Below are positions 7,855 through 15,406 of a stretch of 17,255 nucleotides of DNA, one piece after another (the first letter of the stretch is position 1; each line of letters opens with the position of its first letter). Position numbers and translations under genes: made by a program. The notes under the pieces are model-generated. The model did no database searches, was not told the DNA's origin, and saw nothing but the letters and a program-made list of their open reading frames with translations. This DNA comes from NZWG01 sp964478995 (GTDB taxonomy: Bacteria; Fidelibacterota; Marinisomatia; Marinisomatales; UBA1611), in assembly GCA_964478995.1 (NCBI GenBank), contig CAYZJY010000038.1, positions 1-17,255 on the forward strand, given 5' to 3'.

Positions 7855-9597
7855 CTAATTAGATGGAATGCTCTCCAATTCACCCTTTAAGGAAGAGATC
7901 ATGTCTTGGTCATTGAATGGTTGCGAGGCAAGGAATGAATCAATATCCATCCCAGTCATGGCACATGCCTCTTTCAATTTTTCAGATGCCATAGATCCAT
8001 CACCTTTCTTTTGATAGGATAATGCGATGTAAAAAAGATAGTTTTTCTTCACCTTGACCTTCTTGAAGGTTTGCAATGCTTTTTCATGATCATCTAACCA
8101 ATATTGGCAAATGGCCTCCGGGCCAAACAATAGGTCATGAGAGAATGGGTCAAGTCGTTTTGCACGCTCAAGTTCAGCCAGAGCCTTCTCAAATTCTCCA
8201 AAGTATATAAGCATTATAGCATATCTCGAGATGATGAATACATCACTCGGGCATAATTCCCTAGCTTTTTCAAAATGATATTTTGCCATGTCATGGTCTC
8301 TTTCAAACCATAGTTTGAGCGCTCCCATTATCCGATGTACCTCTGGCTCATTGGGGTCTAATTCCAGAGCTAGTTTAGCAGACTCTATCGCACTTTCAAA
8401 TAACTTGGGGTCTGGATCATCTTCCCAATCTGCTAGGTTGCTAAGAGTACATGCCCTCCAGGCATGGGCACGAGCATATGAAGGCTCTGCCTCAATTGCC
8501 TTTTCAAAAAGTTCCACTGCCCTCTCTGTGTTATCCTTGATGACATTGCCTTTCTTCGCATACTCGAGTCCTTGAAGCACCAGATCATAAGAGTCCATGT
8601 TCTCAGGCCTTTTAGTTTTAATATTATTTAGAGAGTCTGCCTCAACACGACCAACGATGGTGGAAACGATCTCTTCGGCTATCTTATCCTGAACATCAAA
8701 GACCTCATCAACCAATAGATCAAAATTATTGGACCAGATCGATTTCTCACTCTCAGTTGCCACCAGATTTGCATTGATACGCATCCTAGAACCAAGTTTT
8801 CTCACACTTCCATGGATGACATATCTTACACCTAATTCCTTGCCGATCTCTTTATATGTTTTTGATTTTTCTCTGTAAGCAAAACTCGCATGACTCGATA
8901 TAACGACCAATTTATTATACCGGGAAAGCATGGACAGGAGGTCCTCAGAAAAACCTTCACAAAAATATTCCTGCTCCTCATCATTGCTTAGATTTTTAAA
9001 GAACATGACCGCCACGGAGCCAGGTTCTGCATCCTTTACTACTGTCTCAATGGTCTCTGAATCCTGATTGAAACGTGGTGTCCCCTTATTATCAAGGACA
9101 TGAAAGGCCTTGATCGGGAACTCTATGTTCTTGAGTTCTAATTCGCCTGCATCCTCAAATGAGGCCATTATCTTACGGTTGATCATGTCAAATAGTGTCT
9201 GTGATACGCAGATCCCAGATGGTTTTGCCGCAGCCTCCAAGCGTGCTGCAATATTAACTGCATCTCCAAAGAGGTTGTCATCCGAGACCATGACATCCCC
9301 AATATTGATGCCAACTCTGAATGTCATCTGGTCGGCATCAGGCTGACCTTGATTCATGGTCTTCATCTTGGATTGGATTGCTATGGCAGCTTCAGATGCT
9401 TTGATGGGACTTGAGAATTCAGCAATGACACTATCACCAGCGCTGCCAAATATGATACCATCATTGTCATTGATGATCTCATCAATGACCGCCCTCCGCT
9501 CATTTAGGATCTTAAGGGTCTTGACCTCATCCTCTCCCATCATCTTACTAAATCCTACTACATCTGATGCAAAGATGGTTGTGAGTTTTCTTTCCAT
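7855..9597 (-). CDS. Class III nucleotide cyclase-like domain + TolB/FlgO-like domain + TPR protein
   Basis: 580 residues, with no signal peptide or membrane segment, so probably cytoplasmic. Residues 1-170 are a class III cyclase homology domain: metal Asp12 (ASDVVGFSKMM), second metal Asp55 (SAGDSVIAEF), and the transition-state pair Asn115/Arg119 in FGDAVNIAARLEAA. The position normally holding the base-selecting Lys three residues before GD is Gly51, so cAMP or cGMP synthesis is not assured. Residues about 190-325 resemble the TolB-N/FlgO-like module common in this architecture (SVAVMFFKNLSNDEEQEYF, GVRYVIHGSVRKLG). Residues about 345-560 are TPR helices (AVELFEKAIEAEPSYARAHA, ALAELERAKRLDP). 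The ATG at 9597 is 5 bases after the stop of the M23 peptidase gene, with no clear Shine-Dalgarno, which indicates cotranscription. Its role is probably intracellular signalling; the input and output are unknown. Confidence 0.9.
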   Translation of the reverse strand: MERKLTTIFASDVVGFSKMMGEDEVKTLKILNERRAVIDEIINDNDGIIFGSAGDSVIAEFSSPIKASEAAIAIQSKMKTMNQGQPDADQMTFRVGINIGDVMVSDDNLFGDAVNIAARLEAAAKPSGICVSQTLFDMINRKIMASFEDAGELELKNIEFPIKAFHVLDNKGTPRFNQDSETIETVVKDAEPGSVAVMFFKNLSNDEEQEYFCEGFSEDLLSMLSRYNKLVVISSHASFAYREKSKTYKEIGKELGVRYVIHGSVRKLGSRMRINANLVATESEKSIWSNNFDLLVDEVFDVQDKIAEEIVSTIVGRVEADSLNNIKTKRPENMDSYDLVLQGLEYAKKGNVIKDNTERAVELFEKAIEAEPSYARAHAWRACTLSNLADWEDDPDPKLFESAIESAKLALELDPNEPEVHRIMGALKLWFERDHDMAKYHFEKARELCPSDVFIISRYAIMLIYFGEFEKALAELERAKRLDPFSHDLLFGPEAICQYWLDDHEKALQTFKKVKVKKNYLFYIALSYQKKGDGSMASEKLKEACAMTGMDIDSFLASQPFNDQDMISSLKGELESIPSN

Positions 9598-9602
9598 GGT
9601 TA

Positions 9603-11951
9603 TTATTTTAGAAGGATCATTTTTTTAGCTTCAATGAATCCACCCGATCGAATTACATAGAAATACATTCCAGCAGAGACCATTTCACCTCGGTCATTGG
9701 TCGCATCCCACTGAATTTCATGAAAACCTGGGTTCTTTTCAGTTGAGACCAGGGTCTTCACATGCCTACCAACAACATCATGAATGACAATCGAAACAAG
9801 ATCTTTTTTAGGAACCCCATATTGGATCTTCGTACTAGGATTAAAGGGATTTGGGAAGGCATCGCTGAGTGAGTATGTCACCGGGAGATTTTCTTCATCA
9901 ATTCCAAGTGCATCGATCTCGATCCAGAATTCATCCTCCCAATATTCATCTTCACCTGAGGAAATATCCACATTGATAATAATTGAGTCCTCATTGCAAT
10001 CATCACTGATGGATGCTGCAAAAAAGTATCCACCAGACCCAACGGAATTACCAGCCTCAATGTCACCCATGTAAAAGGGGTCCATCGAAAGAGCATCAAG
10101 ACAGGCCATGCTCTCAGCCTCAAAGGATACGGTAACATCTGGTACCACTTGATCTGTGCTTTGGTTTGACACAATGAATTCCGTGATCAATACATCACCT
10201 AAGGAGCCGGTCATGTCATTTACCATGGATACACTCACTGGCCCGACGCTTGTAAAATTTCCAATATCCTCATACATGGTAGTATCATTTTCGTCAACAT
10301 TCACAAACTCGATGCTCACACTAAAGAATGATTCAGTCTCTGGCACCCAGCCTACGGACCAAACATTACCATTGTATTCCATTTCTTGGTAGGCCACATC
10401 ACCGCTAATATTATCCATTATATGTGCTGTAACTAGAGAACTGTCAGATTCACCTAACATATCGGCACTGATCATGACACTGTCTTGCGGTAAAACAAAG
10501 GATGGTTCAACTGTCAAATTTGTAAGCCCAGATCCAGATACATCAAATATAATGAATGTCATGCCACCTCTTTGAGCCATGTCATCTGTGGCTGAGACAC
10601 CAATGACATCATATCCTATAAAGTTATTTGGTGCAGTATATTGAAATTTTCTTTTTCTCCCTCCATAAAGTTCGATATTACCACCATTATTTGGTTCGCT
10701 TTCAAGATTAAACCAGAATGGGTCACCATCATCACTAGCAGAGAACTCTCCAGTTATGGTCTGACCTAATTCCACGCTTATCTGTTGGAAGTCAACCTCA
10801 GGGGATTGATTTGGGATGTCATCACAGACATAACTTTTTTCACCTACAAGTTTGCTATTGATCAAGAATTGCTCTGTCCAATTTCCAAGAGCGCCATCAT
10901 CAGTGCCCCAGGTTCCCCAGAAATACCAAAAGGATGCAGTATAATACTCTATGCCAGCCAACCAGTAGACTGAATTTCCAGGTACCCAATAGGTTTCGTC
11001 AACTAATTCTCCATCTCTATAAAATTTCCTTCTTAATGTATCAGTACTAAAAAGGTTTCTAATCCAAACGGCAGACAAATAGTCTCCTCCACGGTTGATG
11101 TGCTGCATGTCTGGAAGATTCTCACTGACCACATAACCGAGGGTGTCCCCATTACCATTTATTGGATAGGAGGTTGTGAGATAGCTCAATAGAGCCGATT
11201 CATATGCACTAGTATCTCCCACAAATGGTAGTTGATCTACCCAGCGACTAGGTCCATCGCCACACTGTCCTTCCCATGGATCTTTATGAAAACCACCTGA
11301 GCCTTCCACCTCAAAATGTAAATGTGCTCCACTGGAATATCCTGAACTACCAACAAAACCAAGCGTATCTCCTATTTCTACACTATCTCCTACATCAACG
11401 GCAACGGTATTTTTCTTAAAGTGCCAGTACCATGCCGATGTTCCATCAGAATGCGAAATGATAACTCCATTCGCAACAGCACCATTAACCCATGCGACCT
11501 GTCTATCAAACTCCCCATCATGGCTATAGGTAACAATTCCAGGTGCAGCTGCGATAACGGGTGTCATCATCTCATCCATGTAATAAAATCCACCTATTGT
11601 AATATCAGTGCCCTGGTGGCCATCGTAGGTCACATAGTAACAATTGTAATCAAGTATCCATCCAACTTGATTATTTTGATCTACATAATTCCAAATATGA
11701 TGCTTGACACTATCATTTAAGTTCATCATGCCACCATTACCTATTGGGTCTTGGAATAAAACAGTGTCACGCATGGACTGATGATCTACATCGATCCTAT
11801 TTTCCATTACAAATGCACGTTCTTGGTCAGAGATACACTTCACCCCTAACGCTTGCTCCATGCCATGTGGTCCTCCAGCGAATTGAGTGTTCCTTGGCTG
11901 GCAGATAAGGATCGAACTCATTACAAGAAAAATATATAACGATATTCTCAT
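9603..11951 (-). CDS. T9SS-secreted M23-family zinc metallopeptidase
   Basis: 782 residues with a signal peptide (MRISLYIFLVMSSILIC). The peptidase domain (about 105-235) carries the LytM/M23 zinc signature: H112 and D116 in DGHQGTDI, catalytic-type H177 in WYWHFKK, and H210/H212 in GAHLHFEV. GVITYSHDG-like and GDSVEIGDTLGFVGSSGYS stretches fit the usual M23 barrel. An Ig/cadherin-like region (about 380-470) and further beta-sandwich segments follow. The C-terminus (697-782) is a Por/T9SS type A sorting domain (FPNPFNPST ... MILLK), so export across the outer membrane is expected. M23 enzymes usually cut peptidoglycan cross-links or glycine-rich peptides; this one could remodel the cell's own wall, attack prey or neighbour walls, or degrade protein. 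Its start at 11951 has a strong AGGAG six bases upstream. Confidence 0.92.
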   Translation of the reverse strand: MRISLYIFLVMSSILICQPRNTQFAGGPHGMEQALGVKCISDQERAFVMENRIDVDHQSMRDTVLFQDPIGNGGMMNLNDSVKHHIWNYVDQNNQVGWILDYNCYYVTYDGHQGTDITIGGFYYMDEMMTPVIAAAPGIVTYSHDGEFDRQVAWVNGAVANGVIISHSDGTSAWYWHFKKNTVAVDVGDSVEIGDTLGFVGSSGYSSGAHLHFEVEGSGGFHKDPWEGQCGDGPSRWVDQLPFVGDTSAYESALLSYLTTSYPINGNGDTLGYVVSENLPDMQHINRGGDYLSAVWIRNLFSTDTLRRKFYRDGELVDETYWVPGNSVYWLAGIEYYTASFWYFWGTWGTDDGALGNWTEQFLINSKLVGEKSYVCDDIPNQSPEVDFQQISVELGQTITGEFSASDDGDPFWFNLESEPNNGGNIELYGGRKRKFQYTAPNNFIGYDVIGVSATDDMAQRGGMTFIIFDVSGSGLTNLTVEPSFVLPQDSVMISADMLGESDSSLVTAHIMDNISGDVAYQEMEYNGNVWSVGWVPETESFFSVSIEFVNVDENDTTMYEDIGNFTSVGPVSVSMVNDMTGSLGDVLITEFIVSNQSTDQVVPDVTVSFEAESMACLDALSMDPFYMGDIEAGNSVGSGGYFFAASISDDCNEDSIIINVDISSGEDEYWEDEFWIEIDALGIDEENLPVTYSLSDAFPNPFNPSTKIQYGVPKKDLVSIVIHDVVGRHVKTLVSTEKNPGFHEIQWDATNDRGEMVSAGMYFYVIRSGGFIEAKKMILLK
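9606..9863 (-). other. T9SS type A (Por) C-terminal sorting domain of the M23 peptidase
   Basis: Residues 697-782 of the protein. The entry motif is PNPFNPST, followed by the IHDVVGRHVKTLV strand, IQWDATNDRG and AGMYFYVIRSG, ending KKMILLK. It is expected to be recognised by the type IX translocon and removed or anchored on arrival at the surface. Confidence 0.9.
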
Positions 11952-11957
11952 CTTAGA

Positions 11958-11962
11958 CTCCT
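11958..11962 (-). promoter_or_regulatory. Ribosome binding site of the M23 peptidase gene
   Basis: On the minus strand AGGAG lies six bases before ATG 11951. It fixes the start and shows that classical Shine-Dalgarno sites are used by this genome, at least for some genes. Confidence 0.75.
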
Positions 11963-12009
11963 GAATGATATAAAATCTCTACCTTAATCTCGCTATAAAT
12001 TGAGATAAC

Positions 12010-13227
12010 TCAAATAAAGTTGGCAACATTTAATCCTGAAAGAACTGCTCCTTCGATACTCCCATTGGTCCCTTGTTCCCCTATGATGAATATGTTATCC
12101 TGTTCATGTTTTGGTTTATCGAAGTGACCAACTCTCTGGCAAAGGGTTCCTTCTTTAATTTCAATATATTTCAAAAATTGATAGTCACTCTCTCCTCCAC
12201 CATAGTACGTTCTCAATCTTTTCTGTACATTATTGATAAGGTCTATTTCAGGTAGATCATTCTCAATAATGGTCACGGATATCAAATGGTCTCCACTTTC
12301 CGAGTACGACCCTGAGACACATGTTGGTATCGCAATGTTATTCATGAGATCATCACAAGGATAGAGATGAATGTATTCCCCATTTTCTGGCTCAAACTTT
12401 GAAGAAAAATACAAGGTCTTTACATCATTGTATTCATGAATGGATCTTGTAGTCAGATCAGTGCTACCTCCAGTAAGAACCAATTTTTCTACTTTTAAAG
12501 AATGCCCATCATCAAATAGGATGTCGTTTTGACCTTCCAACCCGACCACCTTTTTTCCAAGAAAAACGTTTTGTTTGTCTATTTTTTCCAAAAGATCATC
12601 AGGGATTGCCTGCATGCCTCTTTCTGGCAATGATGCTAGACCGGTGTTGAACATTGAGAATACATATTTAAAGAATTTTGATGAGGTCTCAAGTTTGTTT
12701 TCAAGGAATATCCCTGAGAAAAATGGTCTGAAAAACATCTCGATCATTCTCTCCGAGAATCCTTGATCCAGAAGAAATTCATTGGTGCTCTTGTCTGCCT
12801 CATTATCGAGTTCTATTCTATAGCCTCGTAGGGAATTCTTTAGTTTTAGAACCTCCAACTTGTCACCGATGGTTGAAATATCTGAGAACAATGTTCCAAA
12901 GGCTTGACCAAGATCTCTAAGTGGGTCAGCGATCATCTGAAATGAATTTCCGTCATGGACCATCGCTCCAGGTCTAAAATGATTGAGATCTATCTTCTCC
13001 AAGTTCAATAAGGAGTTTGTGGCCTCATACGCTGTGTTGTATACCTGAAAACCAAGGTCAAAAATAAAACCATCCTCTTTCATGGATCCAACCTTGCCTC
13101 CTACCCTCTCTGTCTCTTCTACCAGTAGGAATTGTTTATCATTTTTCTGACACTCCAAAGCACAGGCCAGACCAGAAATGCCTGCCCCTACAATGAGGGT
13201 ATCAATGCTAGATGGTATTTCATTCAT
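12010..13227 (-). CDS. FAD-dependent amine oxidase/protoporphyrinogen-oxidase-like flavoprotein
   Basis: 405 residues. The N-terminus is a Rossmann dinucleotide fold: TLIVGAGISGLACALE (GxGxxG at 14-19), an acidic end of beta2 (LLVEETE) and the RVGGKV motif (41-46) seen in amine oxidases, phytoene desaturases and protoporphyrinogen oxidases. The C-terminus FIIGEQGTNGSIEGAVLSG matches the flavin-binding C-motif of the same superfamily. There is no signal peptide. The start ATG at 13227 overlaps the stop of the GRDP-like gene as ATGA, and homology begins right there; the frame open upstream to 13443 is only antisense-like overlap with the neighbour. It is the last gene of the five-gene cluster. 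It should oxidise a C-N or C-C bond of an unknown substrate; given its neighbours, acting on a cluster product or on a modified residue is conceivable but unproven. Confidence 0.88.
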   Translation of the reverse strand: MNEIPSSIDTLIVGAGISGLACALECQKNDKQFLLVEETERVGGKVGSMKEDGFIFDLGFQVYNTAYEATNSLLNLEKIDLNHFRPGAMVHDGNSFQMIADPLRDLGQAFGTLFSDISTIGDKLEVLKLKNSLRGYRIELDNEADKSTNEFLLDQGFSERMIEMFFRPFFSGIFLENKLETSSKFFKYVFSMFNTGLASLPERGMQAIPDDLLEKIDKQNVFLGKKVVGLEGQNDILFDDGHSLKVEKLVLTGGSTDLTTRSIHEYNDVKTLYFSSKFEPENGEYIHLYPCDDLMNNIAIPTCVSGSYSESGDHLISVTIIENDLPEIDLINNVQKRLRTYYGGGESDYQFLKYIEIKEGTLCQRVGHFDKPKHEQDNIFIIGEQGTNGSIEGAVLSGLNVANFI

Positions 13228-13793
13228 GACAATGAACCAAACCAGAGAAGGGCAATGAAGACCAATGCACCGATCAATATCATCACATATCCTGCGGATT
13301 GGTGTAGAAGTAAATACTGAGACGTATCTACCCACTGCCAAGACTGTCCATCGCGAAATCGAACGCTTGGATCGGGCCAGATATTGACTGGTGGATCCAT
13401 CCCAAAGATTATCTTGTAACTCTCTAAGGTCTGGGAATACCAATCATTGAACTTATCACTTTCCTTGATACCTCCCTTGGTTGGTCCATGGTGAGGTTCA
13501 AAGGGCATGTGCCGTGCAAACTCTTCCCAATAGTGGCGAGTATATATTAGATGTAAATGCCATGCCTGATCCACCTCGATGGAAGGAGTGACCGGATGGC
13601 CAGCAACACTCATCAGGTAAAGAAATCGCTTGTATTCATCGATTACATCCAAGGCAAACCAGTGTGCCCATCCATTCTCTCGGGCAAGCCGCTTTGAAAA
13701 GGTCAATGAATGACTGTTATCATCGAAAAGGAGCCCATTGATCCTCAACCAAACGGGATCTTGGGCATAATCATTTACATGATTATCCGCCAC
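13224..13793 (-). CDS. GRDP-like (glycine-rich-domain-protein-like) His-rich protein with C-terminal membrane anchor
   Basis: About 189 residues from GTG 13793. The core (about 38-140) carries the conserved pattern RLARENGW...FALDVIDEYKRFL, GHPVTPS, VDQAWHLHLIYTRHYWEEF (H79, H81, H87) and HHGPTKGG...KFNDWY...TL..Y...FG. I recognise this as the bacterial counterpart of the GRDP/DUF1399 family, whose biochemical role is unknown. The clustered His and acidic residues could bind metal. The C-terminus (168-186, GYVMILIGALVFIALLWFG) is a single transmembrane helix, so the His-rich domain is tail-anchored. The start is uncertain: no in-frame ATG precedes the conserved core, and the upstream codons read the Cys/Gly tail of the previous gene out of frame. 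GTG 13796 or 13793 is the most reasonable choice, overlapping that gene by about 11 bases. The last bases overlap the FAD gene (ATGA). Confidence 0.78.
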   Translation of the reverse strand: MADNHVNDYAQDPVWLRINGLLFDDNSHSLTFSKRLARENGWAHWFALDVIDEYKRFLYLMSVAGHPVTPSIEVDQAWHLHLIYTRHYWEEFARHMPFEPHHGPTKGGIKESDKFNDWYSQTLESYKIIFGMDPPVNIWPDPSVRFRDGQSWQWVDTSQYLLLHQSAGYVMILIGALVFIALLWFGSLS

Positions 13794-14634
13794 CACAGCC
13801 GCCACAACCACTACAGCCTCCGCAGCCACTGCTGTCTCCCCCGGATGCACTATCAAAACCGGCGTCTACACCATCAAATGAATCAAAGGCACTGATACTA
13901 TTAAAATCGGTCGAAACCGCATCCAGGCTACCCATGCCCTCCGCATCCACATCTTTGAGGTTATCTCCATGGTCATCACCCCAGTAAAGAAAACCGCTAT
14001 CTTCATGTTTTTGTTTATCTATGTCTTTTAGGTCTTCCTCAAAGGTCTTTAGCCGGTTAATGCCATGCCCATCCATGAGCATTAGATTGGCACCACATGC
14101 TGCCATGAAGGCCTTCGCGCGAGGAGGATCATTGACCACCCAATCAGAAAGGTTATTTTTTCCCATGGATAATATTTCTTTTATCTTGGTCTGTACCTCA
14201 ATTCCCTTATCTGTCAGTTCTTTATTCTTCTTGGAAAAAATATTGAAGAACTTCCTCTCTTCAGTGATATTCAAGAGGCCAGACTGAGACTGCATGTCCA
14301 ATAATAGTTCATGATAATCATTATAGTCATATTGTTCAAAGATCTTTTGGATGAGTTCAACAAGCTCTACCTCATTCTGCTCGCCCATCACTGAGCAAAA
14401 TATCTTCTCGTGGGGCTTCAAATTCTGATCATTAAAATGCTCTCCCTTTGATATATAGGTCTTTTTAACTACCTTCTTGAATACAGTACCCTCTGTGACC
14501 TCTCTGACCTCTGAACTCAAGGTCCTTTTATAGAGTAAATTGACCAGACTGTATTTCATCAAACTCTTTCCATCCTTCTTTTCAATATCCAAAAGAAGAC
14601 ATGACTCTGATGGTGTCAACTCTAATCTATCCAC
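13783..14634 (-). CDS. Uncharacterised protein with acidic linker and CxxCxxCxxC Gly/Cys tail (TIGR04222-like end)
   Basis: 283 residues from GTG 14634, chosen because AAAGGA lies seven bases upstream and the gene then begins four bases after the preceding stop. The N-terminal 200 residues are soluble and helical: LELTPSESCLLLDI, DGKSLMKYSLVNLLYKRTL (winged-helix-like), a charged Lys/Glu middle part and RAKAFMAACGANLMLMDG. I do not recognise a defined catalytic domain. Residues about 225-265 are an Asp/Ser/Phe/Gly linker. The protein ends GCGGCSGCGGCGGG, with Cys271, 274, 277 and 280 at strict three-residue spacing. Such Gly/Cys low-complexity ends are known from the TIGR04222 family, often beside GRDP-like genes, as here; unlike most of those, no transmembrane helix is evident. 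The tail could bind metal or an Fe-S cluster, or be a modification site. Function is unknown. Confidence 0.75.
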   Translation of the reverse strand: MDRLELTPSESCLLLDIEKKDGKSLMKYSLVNLLYKRTLSSEVREVTEGTVFKKVVKKTYISKGEHFNDQNLKPHEKIFCSVMGEQNEVELVELIQKIFEQYDYNDYHELLLDMQSQSGLLNITEERKFFNIFSKKNKELTDKGIEVQTKIKEILSMGKNNLSDWVVNDPPRAKAFMAACGANLMLMDGHGINRLKTFEEDLKDIDKQKHEDSGFLYWGDDHGDNLKDVDAEGMGSLDAVSTDFNSISAFDSFDGVDAGFDSASGGDSSGCGGCSGCGGCGGG

Positions 14635-14638
14635 TGAT

Positions 14639-15124
14639 CTATCCTTTGAGTCTGGAAATGAAATGATCGTACTCCTCACCCAAATGCATGTAGCATCTTA
14701 CCCATGGATGCATCTCTCCATTCTCATCTTTCAAGAAACTCCATACATGCCCAGCTCCTTCCAGATCATCAGCGAGAAGTATCTGTCCTTTGGTGATAAT
14801 GGTCTGATGTTCTTGATCCATGATGTCAACATCACAACTTTTGAATTCAAGGTATCCATCCAATGTTATCACTAACTGCCTTCTTGGGGCAGTATGCGCC
14901 AATTTGGGTCCCTCTCCATCACTCTGGTCGGGAACAGGTGTCACTGCAAACTGCATTTTTATATCCCCAGAGTTATCATCAAGGATCTGGTTTACGAATA
15001 GACTCGAGAATAGCCCCACAGAACCCAGACCTGTCTTTGGTTCTAACGGGAGCAACTTTTTCTGGAACCTAGTGTGTCCACTTTCATCGGTATACATGTG
15101 TGTGATGGGTATGCTTGATGCCAT
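14639..15124 (-). CDS. Small cupin-like protein
   Basis: 161 residues. The centre reads LAHTAPRRQLVITLDGYLEF ... KGQILLADDLEGAGHVWSF, with H77, Q83, E93 and H126 placed like the metal ligands of single-domain cupins with the 'APRRQ...GD.lLaeD..G.GH' style. No signal peptide, so cytoplasmic. Cupins of this kind are often listed as hypothetical; reactions range from dioxygenase to isomerase to ligand binding, and none can be assigned here. ATG 15124 is preferred over ATG 15130 because AAGGA lies six bases upstream of the former and directly abuts the latter. The gene follows the stop of the tiny membrane protein by two bases and is followed within four bases by the Cys-tailed protein gene, so it is an internal member of one transcript. 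Confidence 0.82.
   Translation of the reverse strand: MASSIPITHMYTDESGHTRFQKKLLPLEPKTGLGSVGLFSSLFVNQILDDNSGDIKMQFAVTPVPDQSDGEGPKLAHTAPRRQLVITLDGYLEFKSCDVDIMDQEHQTIITKGQILLADDLEGAGHVWSFLKDENGEMHPWVRCYMHLGEEYDHFISRLKG
14642..14647 (-). promoter_or_regulatory. Ribosome binding site deciding the GTG start at 14634
   Basis: AAAGGA on the minus strand, seven bases before GTG 14634, inside the last codons of the cupin gene. It favours this start over the longer GTG at 14679, which would overlap the cupin gene by 41 bases. Confidence 0.65.
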
Positions 15125-15126
15125 GA

Positions 15127-15297
15127 TCATTCCTTAAATAATCCTCCCTGTTTGTATATAGAGTAAAACAACCAAATGATTATCATAATCGGTAGAATAT
15201 TATCCTCTATAGGGAATAAGCTTATGAAATTTAAAACAAAAAGTATTGCACCAAGTTTTATTAGAGCGTTTTCATTTTTCTTAAACCATTTACGCAT
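15127..15297 (-). CDS. Tiny two-helix membrane protein (56 residues)
   Basis: A short open frame, ATG 15297 to TGA 15127. The N-terminus is basic (MRKWFKKNENALIK), then a hydrophobic helix (LGAILFVLNFISLF), a short polar turn PIEDN and a second helix (ILPIMIIIWLFYSIY), ending KQGGLFKE. The hairpin topology with charged ends is typical of real small membrane proteins. Its stop sits directly against the cupin start region (TGATCATG), so it looks like the first gene of the five-gene cluster. I recognise no family. Weak points: no good Shine-Dalgarno before ATG 15297, and a TATAAT-like element overlaps the start codon. If that promoter is used, the transcript would miss this start and the segment would be leader for the cupin gene. 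Confidence 0.55.
   Translation of the reverse strand: MRKWFKKNENALIKLGAILFVLNFISLFPIEDNILPIMIIIWLFYSIYKQGGLFKE
15131..15135 (-). promoter_or_regulatory. Ribosome binding site of the cupin gene
   Basis: AAGGA on the minus strand, six bases before ATG 15124 and directly next to ATG 15130; it decides for the 15124 start. It lies within the last codons of the tiny membrane protein gene. A further GGAGG occurs at 15142-15146 (minus strand). Confidence 0.6.
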
Positions 15298-15324
15298 TAT
15301 ATGCTAATTTTATTTTAGTTTGAA
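15296..15324 (-). promoter_or_regulatory. Candidate sigma70-like promoter of the five-gene cluster
   Basis: On the minus strand TTCAAA (15324-15319), 17 bases, then a perfect TATAAT (15301-15296). It lies just downstream of the terminator that closes the previous unit, where a new promoter is expected. The expected start point near 15289 would be inside the tiny membrane-protein frame. The surrounding DNA is very AT-rich, so chance agreement is possible. Confidence 0.35.
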
Positions 15325-15359
15325 TTATTAGATGGGAATCTACCTACCATGACACAAAC

Positions 15360-15382
15360 AAAAAACCCCGCGAATGCGGGGT
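15360..15382 (-). terminator. Rho-independent terminator after the Tyr/Asp-rich secreted protein gene
   Basis: Read on the minus strand: CCCCGC, loop ATTC, GCGGGG, then TTTTTTG. The stem is six G/C pairs (15366-15371 with 15376-15381, extended by one A-T pair), and the U-run follows it directly. It sits 25 bases beyond the stop at 15407 and separates that transcription unit from the five-gene cluster. Confidence 0.9.
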
Positions 15383-15406
15383 CTTTTGCCAATTTTGGAT
15401 GGGTCT

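Noticed and set aside
11987..12006. ATCTC/GAGAT inverted repeat after the FAD oxidase gene
   Set aside because: Only five pairs, a ten-base loop and no T-run; too weak for a terminator or a defined operator.
13228..13443. N-terminal extension of the FAD oxidoreductase frame
   Set aside because: It overlaps the GRDP-like gene in another frame, shows no family similarity, and the ATGA overlap at 13224-13227 with the Rossmann fold immediately following fixes the true start.
15361..15390. Use of the hairpin as a plus-strand terminator
   Set aside because: On the plus strand the stem is followed only by TCTTTTG, and no plus-strand gene leads into it.
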